64,000 bases of DNA from Amborella trichopoda (taxonomy: Eukaryota > Streptophyta > Magnoliopsida > Amborellales > Amborellaceae). The translations under genes and the position numbers were made by a program. Under the pieces are notes generated by a model, which had not been told where the DNA came from, ran no database searches, and saw only the letters and a list, made by a program, of their open reading frames with translations. The DNA lies in contig NW_006499827.1 of assembly GCF_000471905.2 (NCBI RefSeq), forward strand, positions 2,345,560-2,409,559, given 5' to 3'. Positions within the stretch are counted from its first letter, which is position 1. Each line of letters opens with the position of its first letter. Below are positions 23,286 to 35,633 of the stretch, one piece after another.

Positions 23286-24229
23286 CTTACCTAGCTATGC
23301 CAAGTTAAGAACTCTAGCGTTTGTTCTTTTTTAAAAAAAATTCTAGGATTTATAACTTTAAGTATATAAAACATAGTTTATGAATATTTTTTGTAATTTT
23401 AATTTATTAATATTTCAATATTTTTAAACTTTCAATTCTATTTTTCTTTTCCAGAATTTTAAAACTTCCCTTCTTGTTATAAATTTCAATAAATAAAAAA
23501 TTGGTTTTAAAAACTTTTCAAATTTTAATTTCTGAACTTTTAATGCTTTTAAATTTCATTGATGAATTATTAAATTATTTTCTAAGGACTTTTAAACTAT
23601 AAAAATTTCATCTTTCAAAAAGTTTTTATACTTTAAAATCAGTTTATAACTAATTCTAAAGAAAAAGCTTTAATTGTGACATCACTCACATATAAAGCAT
23701 AGAATAAATTACAGATACGTCGCTTGTAACTTTTGTTATTAGAAAAGTGCCCTCCAAAGTTCAAATTTTGCTTTCAAAACCAATCTCTTATTTTTTTCTT
23801 CTTTTGTTCTGAAAATGTCTTTTTTTTTAGATTTTTCAAGTCTAAAAACTATTTGGAATTTTTGGATATTCAAAATCCAGAAATTCACTTGCCCTAATTT
23901 TTTACAATTTTTCTCTAGAAGCATGCAAGGAGCAATTTTTTATTTTGAAAATCTGAAAATTTTTAACTTTCATATTCTAAAAATCCAATCCAAAGATGCT
24001 CATGGATTTTTTTTTTTTCCCATGAATATTTTTGGATTTTGAAATCCAAAAATTAAAAAGTTTTTGGAATTTGAAAATAAAAAAATACTTTTGGAAAAAA
24101 TTGCCAACAAATCACTAAGCCAATTTATGATCTTGAAGATCCAAATTATGGGTTGTTTGGTTGAAAGATTGAGAACATTAAAACAGAAAATGTTTAGGTC
24201 AAGTTTAAATAGCTTTTTTTCATTTTTTT
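23286..24229. other. Very AT-rich, no gene
   Basis: Low-complexity A/T-rich sequence. The opposing ORFs at 23739-24042 are compositional. Confidence 0.35.
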
Positions 24230-24375
24230 TTTGGGGTGAGTAAGTGGGAAGAGAGCTCCTACCTTTGGTAGGAATTGAACCTAGGACATAGCGTTGCAAA
24301 TTGTCAAAAGCTAACCAATTAAACCCATTGAACCTAGGACATAGCATTGCAAATTATCAAAAGCTAACCAATTAA
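24230..24375 (-). mobile_element. tRNA-like SINE piece with a duplicated head, minus strand
   Basis: On the minus strand TTGGTTAGCTTTTGACAA (A-box-like) is followed by CTAGGTTCAATTCCTACC (B-box GGTTCAATTCC). A ~53-bp part covering the A-box and the start of the B-box is tandemly duplicated (about 24268-24321 and 24322-24374) with a few differences. Inference: SINE-derived sequence with a local duplication. Confidence 0.45.
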
Positions 24376-26160
24376 ACCCATGATCTTTTCCTAAGTTCAA
24401 ATAACTTAAACTAAGACAATAAAAATTATTGAACTAGAGAGAGAGACAGACGAAGAGAGAGAGGGGGAATGAAAATTCTTATCGTTCAAAAAAAAAATGA
24501 AAATTCTTGAACGAGAGAGAGAGAGAAATTGTTTCTCTAAAAAGAAATAAGAGAATGAAAATTCTTGAACTACCAAATTTAGCCAAGCCTAGTGAGACAT
24601 TAGAAATGAGTGGTATTAAATTTCGTTAACTATTTTTTCTATGTGGTTCAAACTTTCGGTTTCAGATTCAAAGTGAGGATGTGAAATAAAATTGGAGCTA
24701 TGTGTTCGGAACCACTAATCGGGCCGAGTACTCGGCCCGTGCCCGATACAAGTACTTAGACCGAGTTGGAGTAACTCGGCCAGAGTACTATAGCAGCAAA
24801 TTTTTTTTAAAAAAATATGAAAAATCCAAAAAAATAAAAAAATATATGTTAAAGTAAGATGAAGAAAAACCTCACTTAAAAAAATAGTAAAAAAAATAGA
24901 TTATGAAGAATCAATTTGTAATTAAGGGTATTTTTGAAATAATCTAAAACAGATGAACAAAAATGTAAAAATAAGCATTCATAGCCAAAACACTTTCTCA
25001 TCTTTGCAAAAATGATAGAAAACATAAAAAGACATGTCACAGATAAATTTCTTATTTTTTGGAATTTATTATAATTTTTTGAATTTTTTTAAGTATCCTC
25101 GAAAGAAACACCCAACTCAAAAAATCTCAGGCTCATTAGGGTAGTGAGCCCGAGTACTAGGCTCAAGGATTCGGAACTCGGACCGCCTGTCAAACAGCGA
25201 TAAAAACTAAGAATGATCACGACGAGGAGATGAATCATGAAAGCAAACAAAACTAAAAAGTGCCTCTCACATGCTTTGATCGGAAATGTTAGTATTGAAG
25301 ACAAAATTTGGATAAGATGTTCAGAGGGGGTCGTCTGTTACTTTTGTCAACACACGATGAACTGCAACGGAGACAATGAACAACAGTGCTGCCACCAATT
25401 CTTACAACTTATCGAGAAGGATAGAAACACTTGTTAAATATGATATTTTACATAGTGTTTACCATATTTTGGGTCGATAGTGTTTACCATATTAATTGGC
25501 TTAACAATCTACTTGGACTAAATTGGAGTGAGATCCTAGAAACTAACTTAAACTTCCCTTCTTTCTTTTTTTTTTTTTGGTAATTCGTGGGGAATATATG
25601 ACCTGTTTTAAGACCAATTAGTAGTTTTTGACTGCGCCAATGAGAATGAAAACCTAAATCGATAGCTAACGCTCAGGTGGTGCTACCACCATGACCTCAT
25701 CCCCATTCCCACTAGCTACAAACTTGTAGGGGCTTGAATGAGTACCATTATTTAAACATCGCACATCCTGTGAAGGAAATCATTAGAATAGGGATGCCGC
25801 TCATATCATGGCAAAAAATGTTGTTATAAAATTGATCAACTCTATCTCAACAATTATGGATGTGAAAAAATATATTTTAATTTTTGTTTAGGTTTAGACA
25901 CATTTGATTTCTCAAATTTCGTGAAACTACTATTGGGGTTTCCAATGCTGAAACTATATCCTCCAACGGTTTTTGTGGTGAAGCTTTACTTTATATTTAT
26001 GCTAAAAGCCTAATTCTCACCCTTAAATTTAGCTTCCATATAATTTTCCAGTTCCTTATGCACTCAAAAGTTAATTTGAATAAGTTCAGGGCTCTTAGAG
26101 TAAGGGCCAGAAAACAACATCTAAGGTTTAGATAAAGGGCAAGTTTTCTATGCTTCCCTA
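24376..26160. other. No gene recognised
   Basis: AT-rich with a GA-rich patch (24435-24520). GC-rich phrases with GAGTACTCGGCC at about 24720-24790 and 25130-25190 may be subterminal parts of a transposon, but ends and a target duplication were not found. A phrase like GGTGGTGCTACCACCATGACC (first 20 bases at about 25676-25695) recurs in related form near 46070 and 49500, so it is a dispersed short repeat. Confidence 0.3.
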
Positions 26161-27069
26161 TGTTTTGCGCGGGAGCTCTAAACTTGATGGATTGATTTTT
26201 GGTAAATAAACTACGAGAAATAAAACATGAAACACATACCACAAGAACACAAAGATTTAAGTGGTTCATCCTAAAAGGGCTACATCCACGGGCACAGCAA
26301 ACAGAAATCCATTATTCCAATAAAAGTTACATCAAAGATTTTGAAACATAGAGTTACCTCTCTAAACCTTAACAAAACCCAAGTCGAGCAAACCATTTTG
26401 AACTTGCTCTCCCAAACGACGATAGCACCACTGCTGATCTCTTATCTCAACTCCATAACTAGACCATTGTCTAGGAAGAGACCATAACTAGACCAATATC
26501 TAGGAAGAGAACTTTGAGAGCAAATGATATTTTATCTCACTAAAAAGCGAACAACCCAAAATCTCCATAGGAACCGTTTTTCTACAAGAAACCAACATCT
26601 CATCCTGCACGAGTTTTTAGGAGGCACCATCAATATTTCTCTTCATAAGAAGCTGTCTTCTCTCTAAGAGGAGACGTTGCATCTTATGCACAGGAGGTCC
26701 TACCCCCCTCTCTCTGTAGAGGAACCACCATTCTCATATGATGACCCAAATAGGGCACACAAATTTTCTCTACACTTTCACCCTATATATATAAGATTAG
26801 AAGTCCATACTAAATAAGAAATTTCTTATAAATGTTATATATATCTCAAAAGACTAAGAGATATATCAAAGAGTCCTAATCCTCTTTTTATTTCTATTTG
26901 CTTTAGAAAACTTATCAAATATCAATATCAATCTCACATAATAAGGAAATATCTAAATCCCACATAATATGAGAATATCTCACTCTCACATAATAGGATA
27001 ATATCTCAATCCCACATGATATATAGGATTTTTTAATGTGGGTGATTTTGGATAGCACCAAATCCAATA
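26161..27069 (-). mobile_element. LTR of a minus-strand element (3' LTR)
   Basis: Read on the minus strand this begins TATTGG after a purine tract (AAGGAGGAGAT) and ends near GCGCAAAACA, about 909 bp. The terminal part containing ATGAAACACATACCA and AAAGATTTA..TGGTTCATCC matches 27290-27400. With the second copy it brackets an internal region of only about 200 bp. Confidence 0.65.
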
Positions 27070-27540
27070 ATCTCCTCCTTGATATCAAAATCACCTGCTC
27101 ACCATGCCAACATTCATTGGATGGCTTTATGGATTCTTCATCTTTTGCCAAATAAATTTCTTCATTATTCTTGCTTAAAAATAATGCTAGATATCAAATT
27201 TCTCCACCTCGAACCTTGCATTCGAAACTTTTATTGCCATGTTGAAAACCCCAAACCAATCTCTGATACCACTTGTTGCGCACGGAAGCCTGATGGGTTA
27301 ATTTTTGGCAAATAAATTTCGAGAAATAAAGCATGAAACACATACCATATGAACACAAAGATTTACATGGTTCATCCTAGAAGGGCTGCATCCATGAGCG
27401 AAAACAATCACTATTTTTCCAGTAAATCAAATAAAGAAAATTACAAGGCAACTTACTTGAGAGAACCAGAAACTCAATCTCTCACAAAGCCTTTTCTCTA
27501 CAATGTTCTCTCTCTATAAATACCCTTAAAAGTTTACCTT
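27070..27540 (-). mobile_element. Short interior, primer-binding site and truncated 5' LTR
   Basis: CTGATACCA at 27263-27271 is the reverse complement of the TGGTATCAG primer-binding site (initiator-Met tRNA type). It lies next to the end of a second LTR (from 27274), which reads GCGCAACA on the minus strand. The interior between the LTRs (27070-27262) has no coding text. The 5' LTR is cut off at about 27540 where another Copia begins. The element could be TRIM/LARD-like or an internally deleted fossil. Confidence 0.6.
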
Positions 27541-30307
27541 TATTATCTGATGATGGTGATTCTAACTGAACTCAGTTGTGGCATATGTGTTTGGGCCACA
27601 TGGGGGAGAGAACTTTAGAGGAATTTAGCAACCGTCAATTGATCAATAGCGTGAAGAAGTGCAAGTTGGACTTCTGTGAGCACTGTGTTTATGGTAAGCA
27701 GTGTAGGGTGCAGTTTTACATATCAAAACATATCACAAAAGGCATTCTTAACTATATTCATTCAGATGTATGGGGCACTGCATCGGTTGTTTCAAAAGGT
27801 GGATCTCTATACTTTGTTTCCTTCATAGATGATTTATCTAATAAGGTATGGATCTAAAGAAAAACGCATATGTATTTAATACATTCAAGCATCGGAAAAC
27901 TGTGGTCGAAAGAAGGTCAAGTGCTTGATAACTGATAATGATGAAGAGTACATTTCAGCGAAGTTTGTAAATTTTTGCAAGAACGAGTGAATTGTTCGTC
28001 ACTTCACCACTTCGAAGACGTTACAACATAATGGAGCTACTGAGCATATGAATATTATGCTTCTAGAGAAGGCTCGCAACATGTTGAATAATGTTGGTTT
28101 GTCAAAGGTCTTTTGGGCAGAGGAAGTCAATACAACATGTTACCTCGTCAACAGGTCACCATCTACAAAAATCGATTACAAGGTGAAGTGGACTTTTGGT
28201 TCAGTAAACCCGTTCCTTATTTTTATATAAGAATTTTTAGTTGTTCTGCTTATGTTCATGTAAATGATGATAAGTTGAGTCCAAGGCGAAGTGTATTTTC
28301 CTTGGTTATGCGAATGAGCTTAAAAGCTATAAAATGTGGTGCCCAGATTCTAATTCACCTAAGTTTATTGTCAGTTGTGATGTTAAGTTTGATGAGTCTG
28401 CCATGTTAAAGCACATTCCTAAGAGTATAAAAAAAAGAAAATTGCAGTAGTAGTGATGTAGTTAAGGTGGAGTTGATAACTCAAGAAAATACTTCAAAAT
28501 ATGTACCAGATATTTACTGTAAGAGAGTGGAGGAAGATATTGACCATAAGGAGGTCATTTAGTCTACTCCACTTGTGGAAGAGCCTCAGTTTGGAAAGGG
28601 AAAGAATAAAAAAGTCAGTCGTGCAGCACAATTTTGAGGACATGGTGGCTTATGCATTAGCTGCCACAAGCCAAGGGCCATCCCCTTTTAAGGAAGCTAC
28701 ACAAGATAATAACAGTAGCAGGTGGAGTGAAACCATGAATGAAGAAATGAATATCTTAAGAAGAATCGTACTTGGGATCTCGTGAAGTCGCCTAAAGGCA
28801 AGAGAGCCATTGATTGTAAATGAGTTTATAAGAAGAAAGTTGGGTCACTCAAGACTGGTGTAATCAGTTTAAGGCACATTTAGTTGCAAAAGGCTATACA
28901 CAGAAAAAATGTGTTGGCTATAATGAGATTTTCTCTCCAGTTGTGAAACACACTTCTATTCTTACTAGCCATGGTTGCATTGTTTGATTTGGAATTAAAG
29001 CAACTTGATGTCAAGACTGCATTCCTTCATGGACAGTTAAAATAACAAATTTATATGACTCACGTAGAAGGGTTGTTAAATAAACGAAGGACCATGTCTG
29101 CAAGTTGAAGAAGTCATTATATGGCTTAAAGTAGTCTCTTACGCAGTAGTACAAGCGTCTTGACATATTCATGATTGGACATGGGTATGTTAAAAGTCAA
29201 TATGACAATTGTGTATGTTTTAAGAGATTTATTGATGATTCGTTCATCTATTTATTGCTTTATCTAGATGATATGTTTATTGCTGCGAAGAATTCTTTAA
29301 AAATCAGTAAATTGAAGACTTTGCTTGCCAAAGAATTTGAGGTGAAAGATTTAGGTTCAGTGAAGAAAATTTTGGGCATGGAGATTTACAAATATCAAAC
29401 GTTAGGTAAATTGTGGTTATCTCAAAAGGAGTACATTGAGAAGGTCCTCGTTAGATTAGAGATGGAAAATTCAGAGCCCGTGGGTACTCCTCTTGCTGTA
29501 CATTTCAGATTGTCAGCAGCATTATTTCCAAGTTCAGATGTTGAAACGGAATACATATCATGCGTTCCCTATGCTAGTACAGTTGGAAGCCCCATGTATG
29601 CAATAATTTGCACTTGACCAGATATTTCTCATATCATTAGTGTTATTAGCAAGTATATGGCTAATCCAGGAAATGAGCATTGGTATGTAGTAAAATGGAT
29701 TCTGCGTTACCTAAATGGTACATCAGATGTGGGTCTGATGTTTGACAGAGATAACAAGTTTGATGACAAGGTTGTTGGTTATATTGATACTGACTTTGCA
29801 AGTGATTTGGATTGTAAGAGATCTACTGGAGGTTATATGTTTACACTTGCAAGAGCTCTAATAAGTTGGAGGTCGATGCTACACGCCATAATTTCCTTGT
29901 CAACGACTGAAGTAGAATACAAGGATGTTATTAAGGCAGTGAAAGAAGCCATTTAGCTTAGAGGGCTTGCAAGCGATTTGGCCTTACGTAAAAAGATACT
30001 GTTATTTATTGTGACAGTCAGAGTGTAATACATTGGTGAAGAACCATGTATATCATACAAGGACGAAACATATTGATATCAGATACCGTTTTATCTATGA
30101 AATTATAGTTGGATATGATATCTTGTTACTGAAGATTGACACTAAGAAGAATGCTGCATATATGTTGATAAAGCCGGTTCTGTTACAAAAGTTCAAGCTA
30201 TGCTTAGACTTGACTAATGTGTTGCCTAAGTGAGTGCCAACGGAGGCACATGTGGAGAAGACGGTCGATGGGAATCTCTTTTGGAATCCAAGCCAAGGTG
30301 GACATTT
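27541..30307 (+). mobile_element. Broken Ty1/Copia pol region, plus strand
   Basis: Domains in order are GAG-pre-integrase (WHMCLGHMGERTLEE, about 27577), integrase zinc-binding and core (FCEHCVYGKQ; FVSFIDDLSNKVWI), the later integrase (VNTTCYLVNRSPST), and reverse transcriptase ending in the YLDD box (about 29260) with VKDLGSVKKILGMEI. RNase H follows (VVKWILRYLNGTSDVG; RSTGGYMF). Gag and protease are not seen. Several interruptions make it inactive. It is the best preserved of the three Copia fossils here. A purine-poor remnant of the polypurine tract precedes the LTR. Confidence 0.85.
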
Positions 30308-30805
30308 TGTTGATATGTCTTGCATTCCAAGCAAGATACGTGATATCTTTAGGTTTCCATATTTAGTGGGACCTTGATCCCACAATTTTAGGAAACAACT
30401 ATATTTGAATATCTCTAATTTGCAAAGAGATAGGGGCATCACGTGACTTCTATTTAGGTTTCCTATTTTTTGGTAGTTCCTATTATTTAGGATGATTATC
30501 TTTCGGGGTTAGTTTTAGTTGTGTTAGGATGGACATGAGCATCCACACTACGTAAAGATAAACTTAAAAAATTATGGGAAAAGATAGAGCATCACGTACT
30601 ACTTTGTGTGGGTTGCTTTTCCTCTATATATTGGGTTATTTAGAGAGAGAAAAAGATCCAGAAAAATAGAGAAAACTTTGAAGGATTTTTGCAGAGAGAG
30701 ATATTCAAATATAGTTATTTCCTAAAATTGTAGGATCAACGTCGCACTATATATGGAAACCTAGAGATATCACGAATCTTGCTTGGAATGCAAGACATAT
30801 CAACA
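30308..30805 (+). mobile_element. LTR-like terminus with long inverted arms
   Basis: Begins TGTTGATATGTCTTGCATTC and ends with its exact reverse complement. The first ~120 bp (30308-30430) and last ~115 bp (30690-30805) are about 90% identical in inverted orientation. A TATATATTGGG phrase lies in the middle. Position right after the Copia pol suggests the 3' LTR, or a truncated LTR followed by an inverted LTR piece. Confidence 0.6.
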
Positions 30806-30843
30806 CCCTATTGCATAAAAATTTTGGGATTGTATATAATGAA

Positions 30844-31039
30844 ACCATTTACCTTTGATACAAGACGGTCACAATTCCTTACAACCATTTGATATGAAAT
30901 TTGATAGCTTGGATGTGTTACAAAGTTCGAGAAAATTTCTTTTGAAATTTGAGCTTGGTCAATGAAATAGTTTCAACCACCCAATTTCACATCTAATAGT
31001 CAAGATTAATGTGACCACCTTGTATCAAAGGTAAATGGT
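30844..31039. mobile_element. Small inverted-repeat element (family C)
   Basis: About 196 bp with ~30-bp inverted ends starting ACCATTTACCTTTGATACAA. Both ends are followed by GGTCACA-like text. It lies at the edge of a family B copy, and remnants of that copy may occur on both sides. No target duplication is evident. Confidence 0.6.
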
Positions 31040-31049
31040 CACATTCTAT

Positions 31050-31553
31050 ACTTTCCCAAAACTTATATACTTCCCCCTATCCGACCATCCATTCTGAATG
31101 GACGGCTGAGATGGTCCCAATCACAATATCATGTCTCTACACTATTTTATTTTGAATTTGTTCTTTACAAAAAAATTTGATACCAAATTTTGGATGTCCA
31201 CTCCTATCTTAAACTCGCACTTGTAAAAAATATAAAAATAATATTCTCAATAAAATAAAATGACAAAAAATACCCATGAAAGTTTTAAAGGATATTTTCA
31301 CTATATTTTATCAAACAATTATTCTTTATTATTTTTTAAGTGTATCCCGTTGAGATGATAGAACATACCAAATTTCATATCTATATAATTTGTAGAAAAA
31401 TAAAAAAATAATAATCTGATATATTAGATCTAAGATCAAACAGTTAGTGACTCACTTGATCTATAGATTAGACGGCTGGATGTGGGGGTGGGGGTAGGGG
31501 TGGAGGGATATAGCATATATCTTGTATGCAGGGGAAGTACAGGAACGTTTCCC
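31050..31553 (-). mobile_element. Family B MITE, copy 1
   Basis: Minus-orientation copy of a ~510-bp non-coding family. Landmarks are CCATCCATTCTGAATGGA, TGTCTCTACACTATTTTATT, a decayed central AATACCC...GGATATTTT hairpin, and the end GGGGAAGTACAGGAACGTTT. The left end is obscured by family C. Confidence 0.65.
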
Positions 31554-33261
31554 TTAGATAAATATTAGGAGACCAAAAAAAAAAAGAAAGGCTTGAACGC
31601 TTTTTTTCGTTTTTCACAAAGGGACAAGAAATATGGTCCTCTTCCTTTCACAAAGAGACAAGAAGCCTTAGATAAACCCCACCAGCGACTTTTGTGTGGT
31701 CCACATGCACCAACCTTTCAAATCACTGTACATTTAGTACACTTGCTTTTATTTGGCCTTTTTGATATTTTAAAAATGGTCAATTGATTCCCACAGGCCT
31801 CTTAGCACAATACAACTTCACATAAAAAAAAATCTACACAGCTCATGTCATGCTTTAAAGAAAGGATCCTTTCATGCATGCTTTGGCACTTGGGCTTTTA
31901 CCCGGGGGTGTTCAAAGCGCCAGTTAGAAATTCGTCAAGCCGGCTCAAAATTCGTTTCAGTTAATTTAGATTAGTGTTCCAAAAAAACGAACCGATATTG
32001 CTTGTATTAGAATGGGCTGAATTGAAATGCCTATTCTACAACTTCCTAAACAGAAGAGAAAATAAGATAATGCATAGAAGTTATATCGCCAGGAAAAACT
32101 AAAAAGATGGTCAGAGGAGGTTCTGATCTCAAACCTTGAATTAAAGACTTGTGGGGCATAACCAACACAACTGTTGAAGTTTCGTTTCAATTGTTAAAGT
32201 TTATTGTTATGAATTGCATATGTTGCATACTTCACACTAAATGAATCCTCAATTCTGACCAACAACCAGCATGGTCATATACGATTTTTTATCTAGGTTG
32301 GCAAATTTTATCAGAATTGCTGAATTTTCAATCACTAGCTAGGCAATTTTTGGTCAAAAAAACATTTGAATTGCCTAGGCCTTTTATATATATTTGTGTA
32401 AATTCTGGATATCTTTATCTAAAAATTGCTCCATCCAGACTAGCCTAAGTTGTTCACAAGGACTCGAGCTCGTGCCCTTGGCGAGTCGAAACCCAAGTCC
32501 AAACTTTTCAAACATTATTATAAAAAGATATTTTTATGAATCATGTTCCGCCATTCTACTCTATCAAACGTATAATATAGTTTCAAGATTCATGAAAAAC
32601 AATTGATTCTTAAAAAATACAAAATTTAATTTGTAAAATCAGAATATACTGTCAACTACTATAAATCGAGAAGAGGAAAAAATAAAACCGAAATCTCATC
32701 ACCAATAGTGCAACCCAAGTGGGGCTCGAACCTCGAATCTTTCCAGGCGTCACGAGTACACCGTACACTTGATGTGGATTTTATTCAGGAAAAACGAACC
32801 GTACTAATCATCAATATAAAAATAGACTGTCTCCTTTGAGAGGGCAACAGGACAAGAGATATAAGCGTACACAGTTCGTGGATGGTCTAAAAGGCATGGT
32901 TACATATCCACGTGCTTTTGGTTTGAGGGGTAAGATGCGTTTGGCAGGTTATGAAAGGTTATCATGCACATGGGTGTCATTATCGCTAACCAAACCAATG
33001 GACCACCACTCGTAACTTATCGTCTCTTATATTAAAAGGAGAAGCCTTAAAAACGTCCTAGGGCGAAAATAAATAGTATTTTGCCCTGGGACTTATTGCA
33101 ATTTTATTTGAAAAGTTATGATGGTTCTTGTAGAGCAGTTCGATTTATCCATGCCGTTTGAAAAAATCGGATAGCGTAAACTTACGGATGAAAATACTGT
33201 TCATTTCCGCTTATAGCTGTTATATACTGGCTTCTATATTAAAATATCATGTTATAGTTGA
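31554..33261. other. No gene recognised
   Basis: AT-rich sequence. A tRNA-like B-box (GAGGTTCGAGCCCC on the minus strand, about 32708-32721) hints at another SINE remnant. Nothing else is supported. Confidence 0.3.
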
Positions 33262-33460
33262 TATAAGTTTATATAAGGTTGCAACTTTATTTATAAAAGT
33301 TCCGTATGTCATTTAGTTAAAAACAAAAAACAAAAGCGATAAAAGAATTTAGGTACGCCTCAAAGAACTTCTTATAAAAAGAGTGTTCTAACGTTGAGAA
33401 GGCTTTCAAATTAATCATCTCGACTTTGAGATGTATAGATATAAAATAAAATAAAAATAA
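33262..33460 (-). mobile_element. Family A MITE, half copy
   Basis: Begins AAGTTTATATAAGGTTGCAA and continues through the family A landmarks TACGCCTCAAAG and ATCATCTCGACTTTGAGATG, then stops. The other half is missing. Confidence 0.55.
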
Positions 33461-33889
33461 TAATTTCAAATCAACAAAATAATGCATTTTTTCAGAAAGT
33501 ACGCTATAATTTTAGTGTCCATGTGAGATCTATCTTCTCGAGGTTCATCCTCTATTTGAGATCGTGTGATGTTGCCGCAGTTCGTCTCTCTCTCTCCATC
33601 GTCGTCCGCTTGTCCATCTGAAATAATGACACTCATGACTATATATTTCTTATGAAAACGAGGATTGTAGTGTACTTCCATAGTATTTCTTGTTAATTAA
33701 GCAATTAAGTTGGAGCATCCAAGGAGGTATGGTAAATGGTCCCCTATGTAGCTCACGGTTTTAAAACCGGAATCAATGGAACTTATATTTTATCAACAAA
33801 TCTGTGTCGTATCAATGGATCGAACATCTAGATCGGGTTTGCGTTGATCCAAAATAGTAATCCAAAAAATATTAAAAATAAATAAAATA

Positions 33890-34175
33890 AAATAATAAAA
33901 ATGTGGTTTATGTGGTGGGGATTTAAAAAAGGACACGGTTTCTATGCGGTCAGCCTATATATTATAGAAATGTGGGCTTGGCAATAAATATAATTTTTAA
34001 ATATAATTTGATCTTAATTTTTGGATAACATATAATATTTAACGTAGAGATCATGAATATGAAAGAAAAAAAAATGAAAATTAAAAATAGTAATTACATT
34101 AAGAAAACATTAGGACCGTTCGTTACATTTGTTTTTAGATAGACCCGCATGAAACAATTTTCCTTTAAAAAAAGC
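33890..34175 (+). mobile_element. Family G repeat
   Basis: Shares GGTTTCTATGCGG, GAGATCATGAATATGAAA, AAAACATTAGGACCGTT and CCGCATGAAACAATTTTCC with 44690-45010 and with the reverse strand of 1575-1745. Non-coding; ends not delimited. Confidence 0.5.
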
Positions 34176-34654
34176 TTAGACAAGCTTAAAAAAAAAAAGA
34201 TATTGTATAAAGCATGGTTTTAGGGAGAATCCGCGCGAGACCTGTACTATTCTAGAATTGATTCGAGATCCTAACCAATTTTCATCCAAATTAGCGATCC
34301 AGATCGAAATTCATCCTGTTATGAATCACCTGATTACTGAGACGGATGCCCATTGCACGATGCTTGAGCAAGATAAACTAAGCACAATATTTTTTACCAT
34401 AGAGTAACTGAATTGTAAAGAATGTGACTCAGAAAATAAAAATAAAAATAAAGTAAGGGAGATGTGGACGTGCATGTGGTCCCCTTGGTTTTTTGAAAGG
34501 TCCAAATGAATTGATAGGGTATCATACGCACCCATATTTCCTGGTCCGACAACCACCGACTTCTCAATGTCCTCCACAATTGACAAGCATATACCCTACC
34601 ATCCTGTCACCTTGTTTTGTTCTTTATATGAAGTTTTACCGTACATTATATATA

Positions 34655-35297
34655 GGAAAAAATTCATATAATGTTGCCACCTTAAAATGTAGAATTATGG
34701 TGTAGCTTAAAAATCTATAGTTAAAGGTTGTTTTGATGTTGAAAAACCTTCTAATTGTTCATCTCAACATTAAGATGTATGAATATGAAAAAAAAAAAAT
34801 CAATTTTTAAAAATAAAGTATCTTGCAACACATTAGCCGAAGTGTCTATTTTCATGATTTTCAAGTGTTTATAGATCTATTTGATTTGAACTACTTTTAC
34901 GGTTTAAGATTTTATAATTATATATAAAAAGAGTAATGATCCTATGAGAAGATTTTATAATTACATATAAAAAGAGTAATGCTCCTATGAGACCCTCCCA
35001 CACCCATGTGTGTAGGACCTCAAAAGATTACCATTAAATTTAGCATAAATCTCTAGAAAAATCAAGTCCCACACCCATGTGATAACTTTTTTAAAGATCT
35101 GTGCCAAATTTAATGGTGATCCTTTGGGATCCTATACACATGGGTGTGTGGGAGGATCCCATAGGATCATTACTCATATAAAAATACATTATCAAGCCAT
35201 CTTAAAAACAATTTACACTAAAATTATATTTATGATAAAATTTAGATGTACACCATAATTTGATTTTTAAAGTTGTAGCCTTATACAAACCACATTT
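34655..35297 (-). mobile_element. Family A MITE interrupted by element E
   Basis: Family A sequence in minus orientation (GGAAAAAATTCATATAATG at the left, TTATACAAACCACA at the right), split by a nested insertion at 34931-35175. Removing that insertion restores a length typical of the family. Confidence 0.7.
34931..35175. mobile_element. Nested Mutator-like MITE (family E), 9-bp TSD
   Basis: Ends GAGTAATGATCCTATG... and ...CATAGGATCATTACTC form inverted repeats extending some 80 bp inward (CTCCCACACCCATGTG arms). It is flanked by a perfect 9-bp duplication ATATAAAAA (34922-34930 and 35176-35184). The left end together with ~20 bp of host sequence is tandemly duplicated (34907-34948 and 34949-34991), apparently after insertion. 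Confidence 0.8.
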
Positions 35298-35633
35298 TCA
35301 CATATAACATTCTTGGTTCATAAATAATAATAACAAATAAATAAATAAACAACCCTACAACTCACGATCTAGATAAAACCAAAGAGCCTCCACCATTGTT
35401 GTAAGACTCCAAATGGATACATGTGCCCCCACGCACATGCTTATGCAACGTTTTTTTAATATAACATTCTCAAAAAAAAAGAAAAAACAGACAACTTAGG
35501 TCAAGCACGTACTTGGTACGAAAGGAATCAAAAGAAGAATGAAGTTTTCTTCCCCCTGCAAATCAAATACGAATATCCATGTGAGCGATGCCTTTCTCTT
35601 GATTTAAGTAAATTAAAAGTATGATACAAATTT

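Noticed and set aside
24700-25200. Possible transposon with GAGTACTCGGCC-like subterminal motifs
   Set aside because: No matching inverted termini or target duplication could be located.
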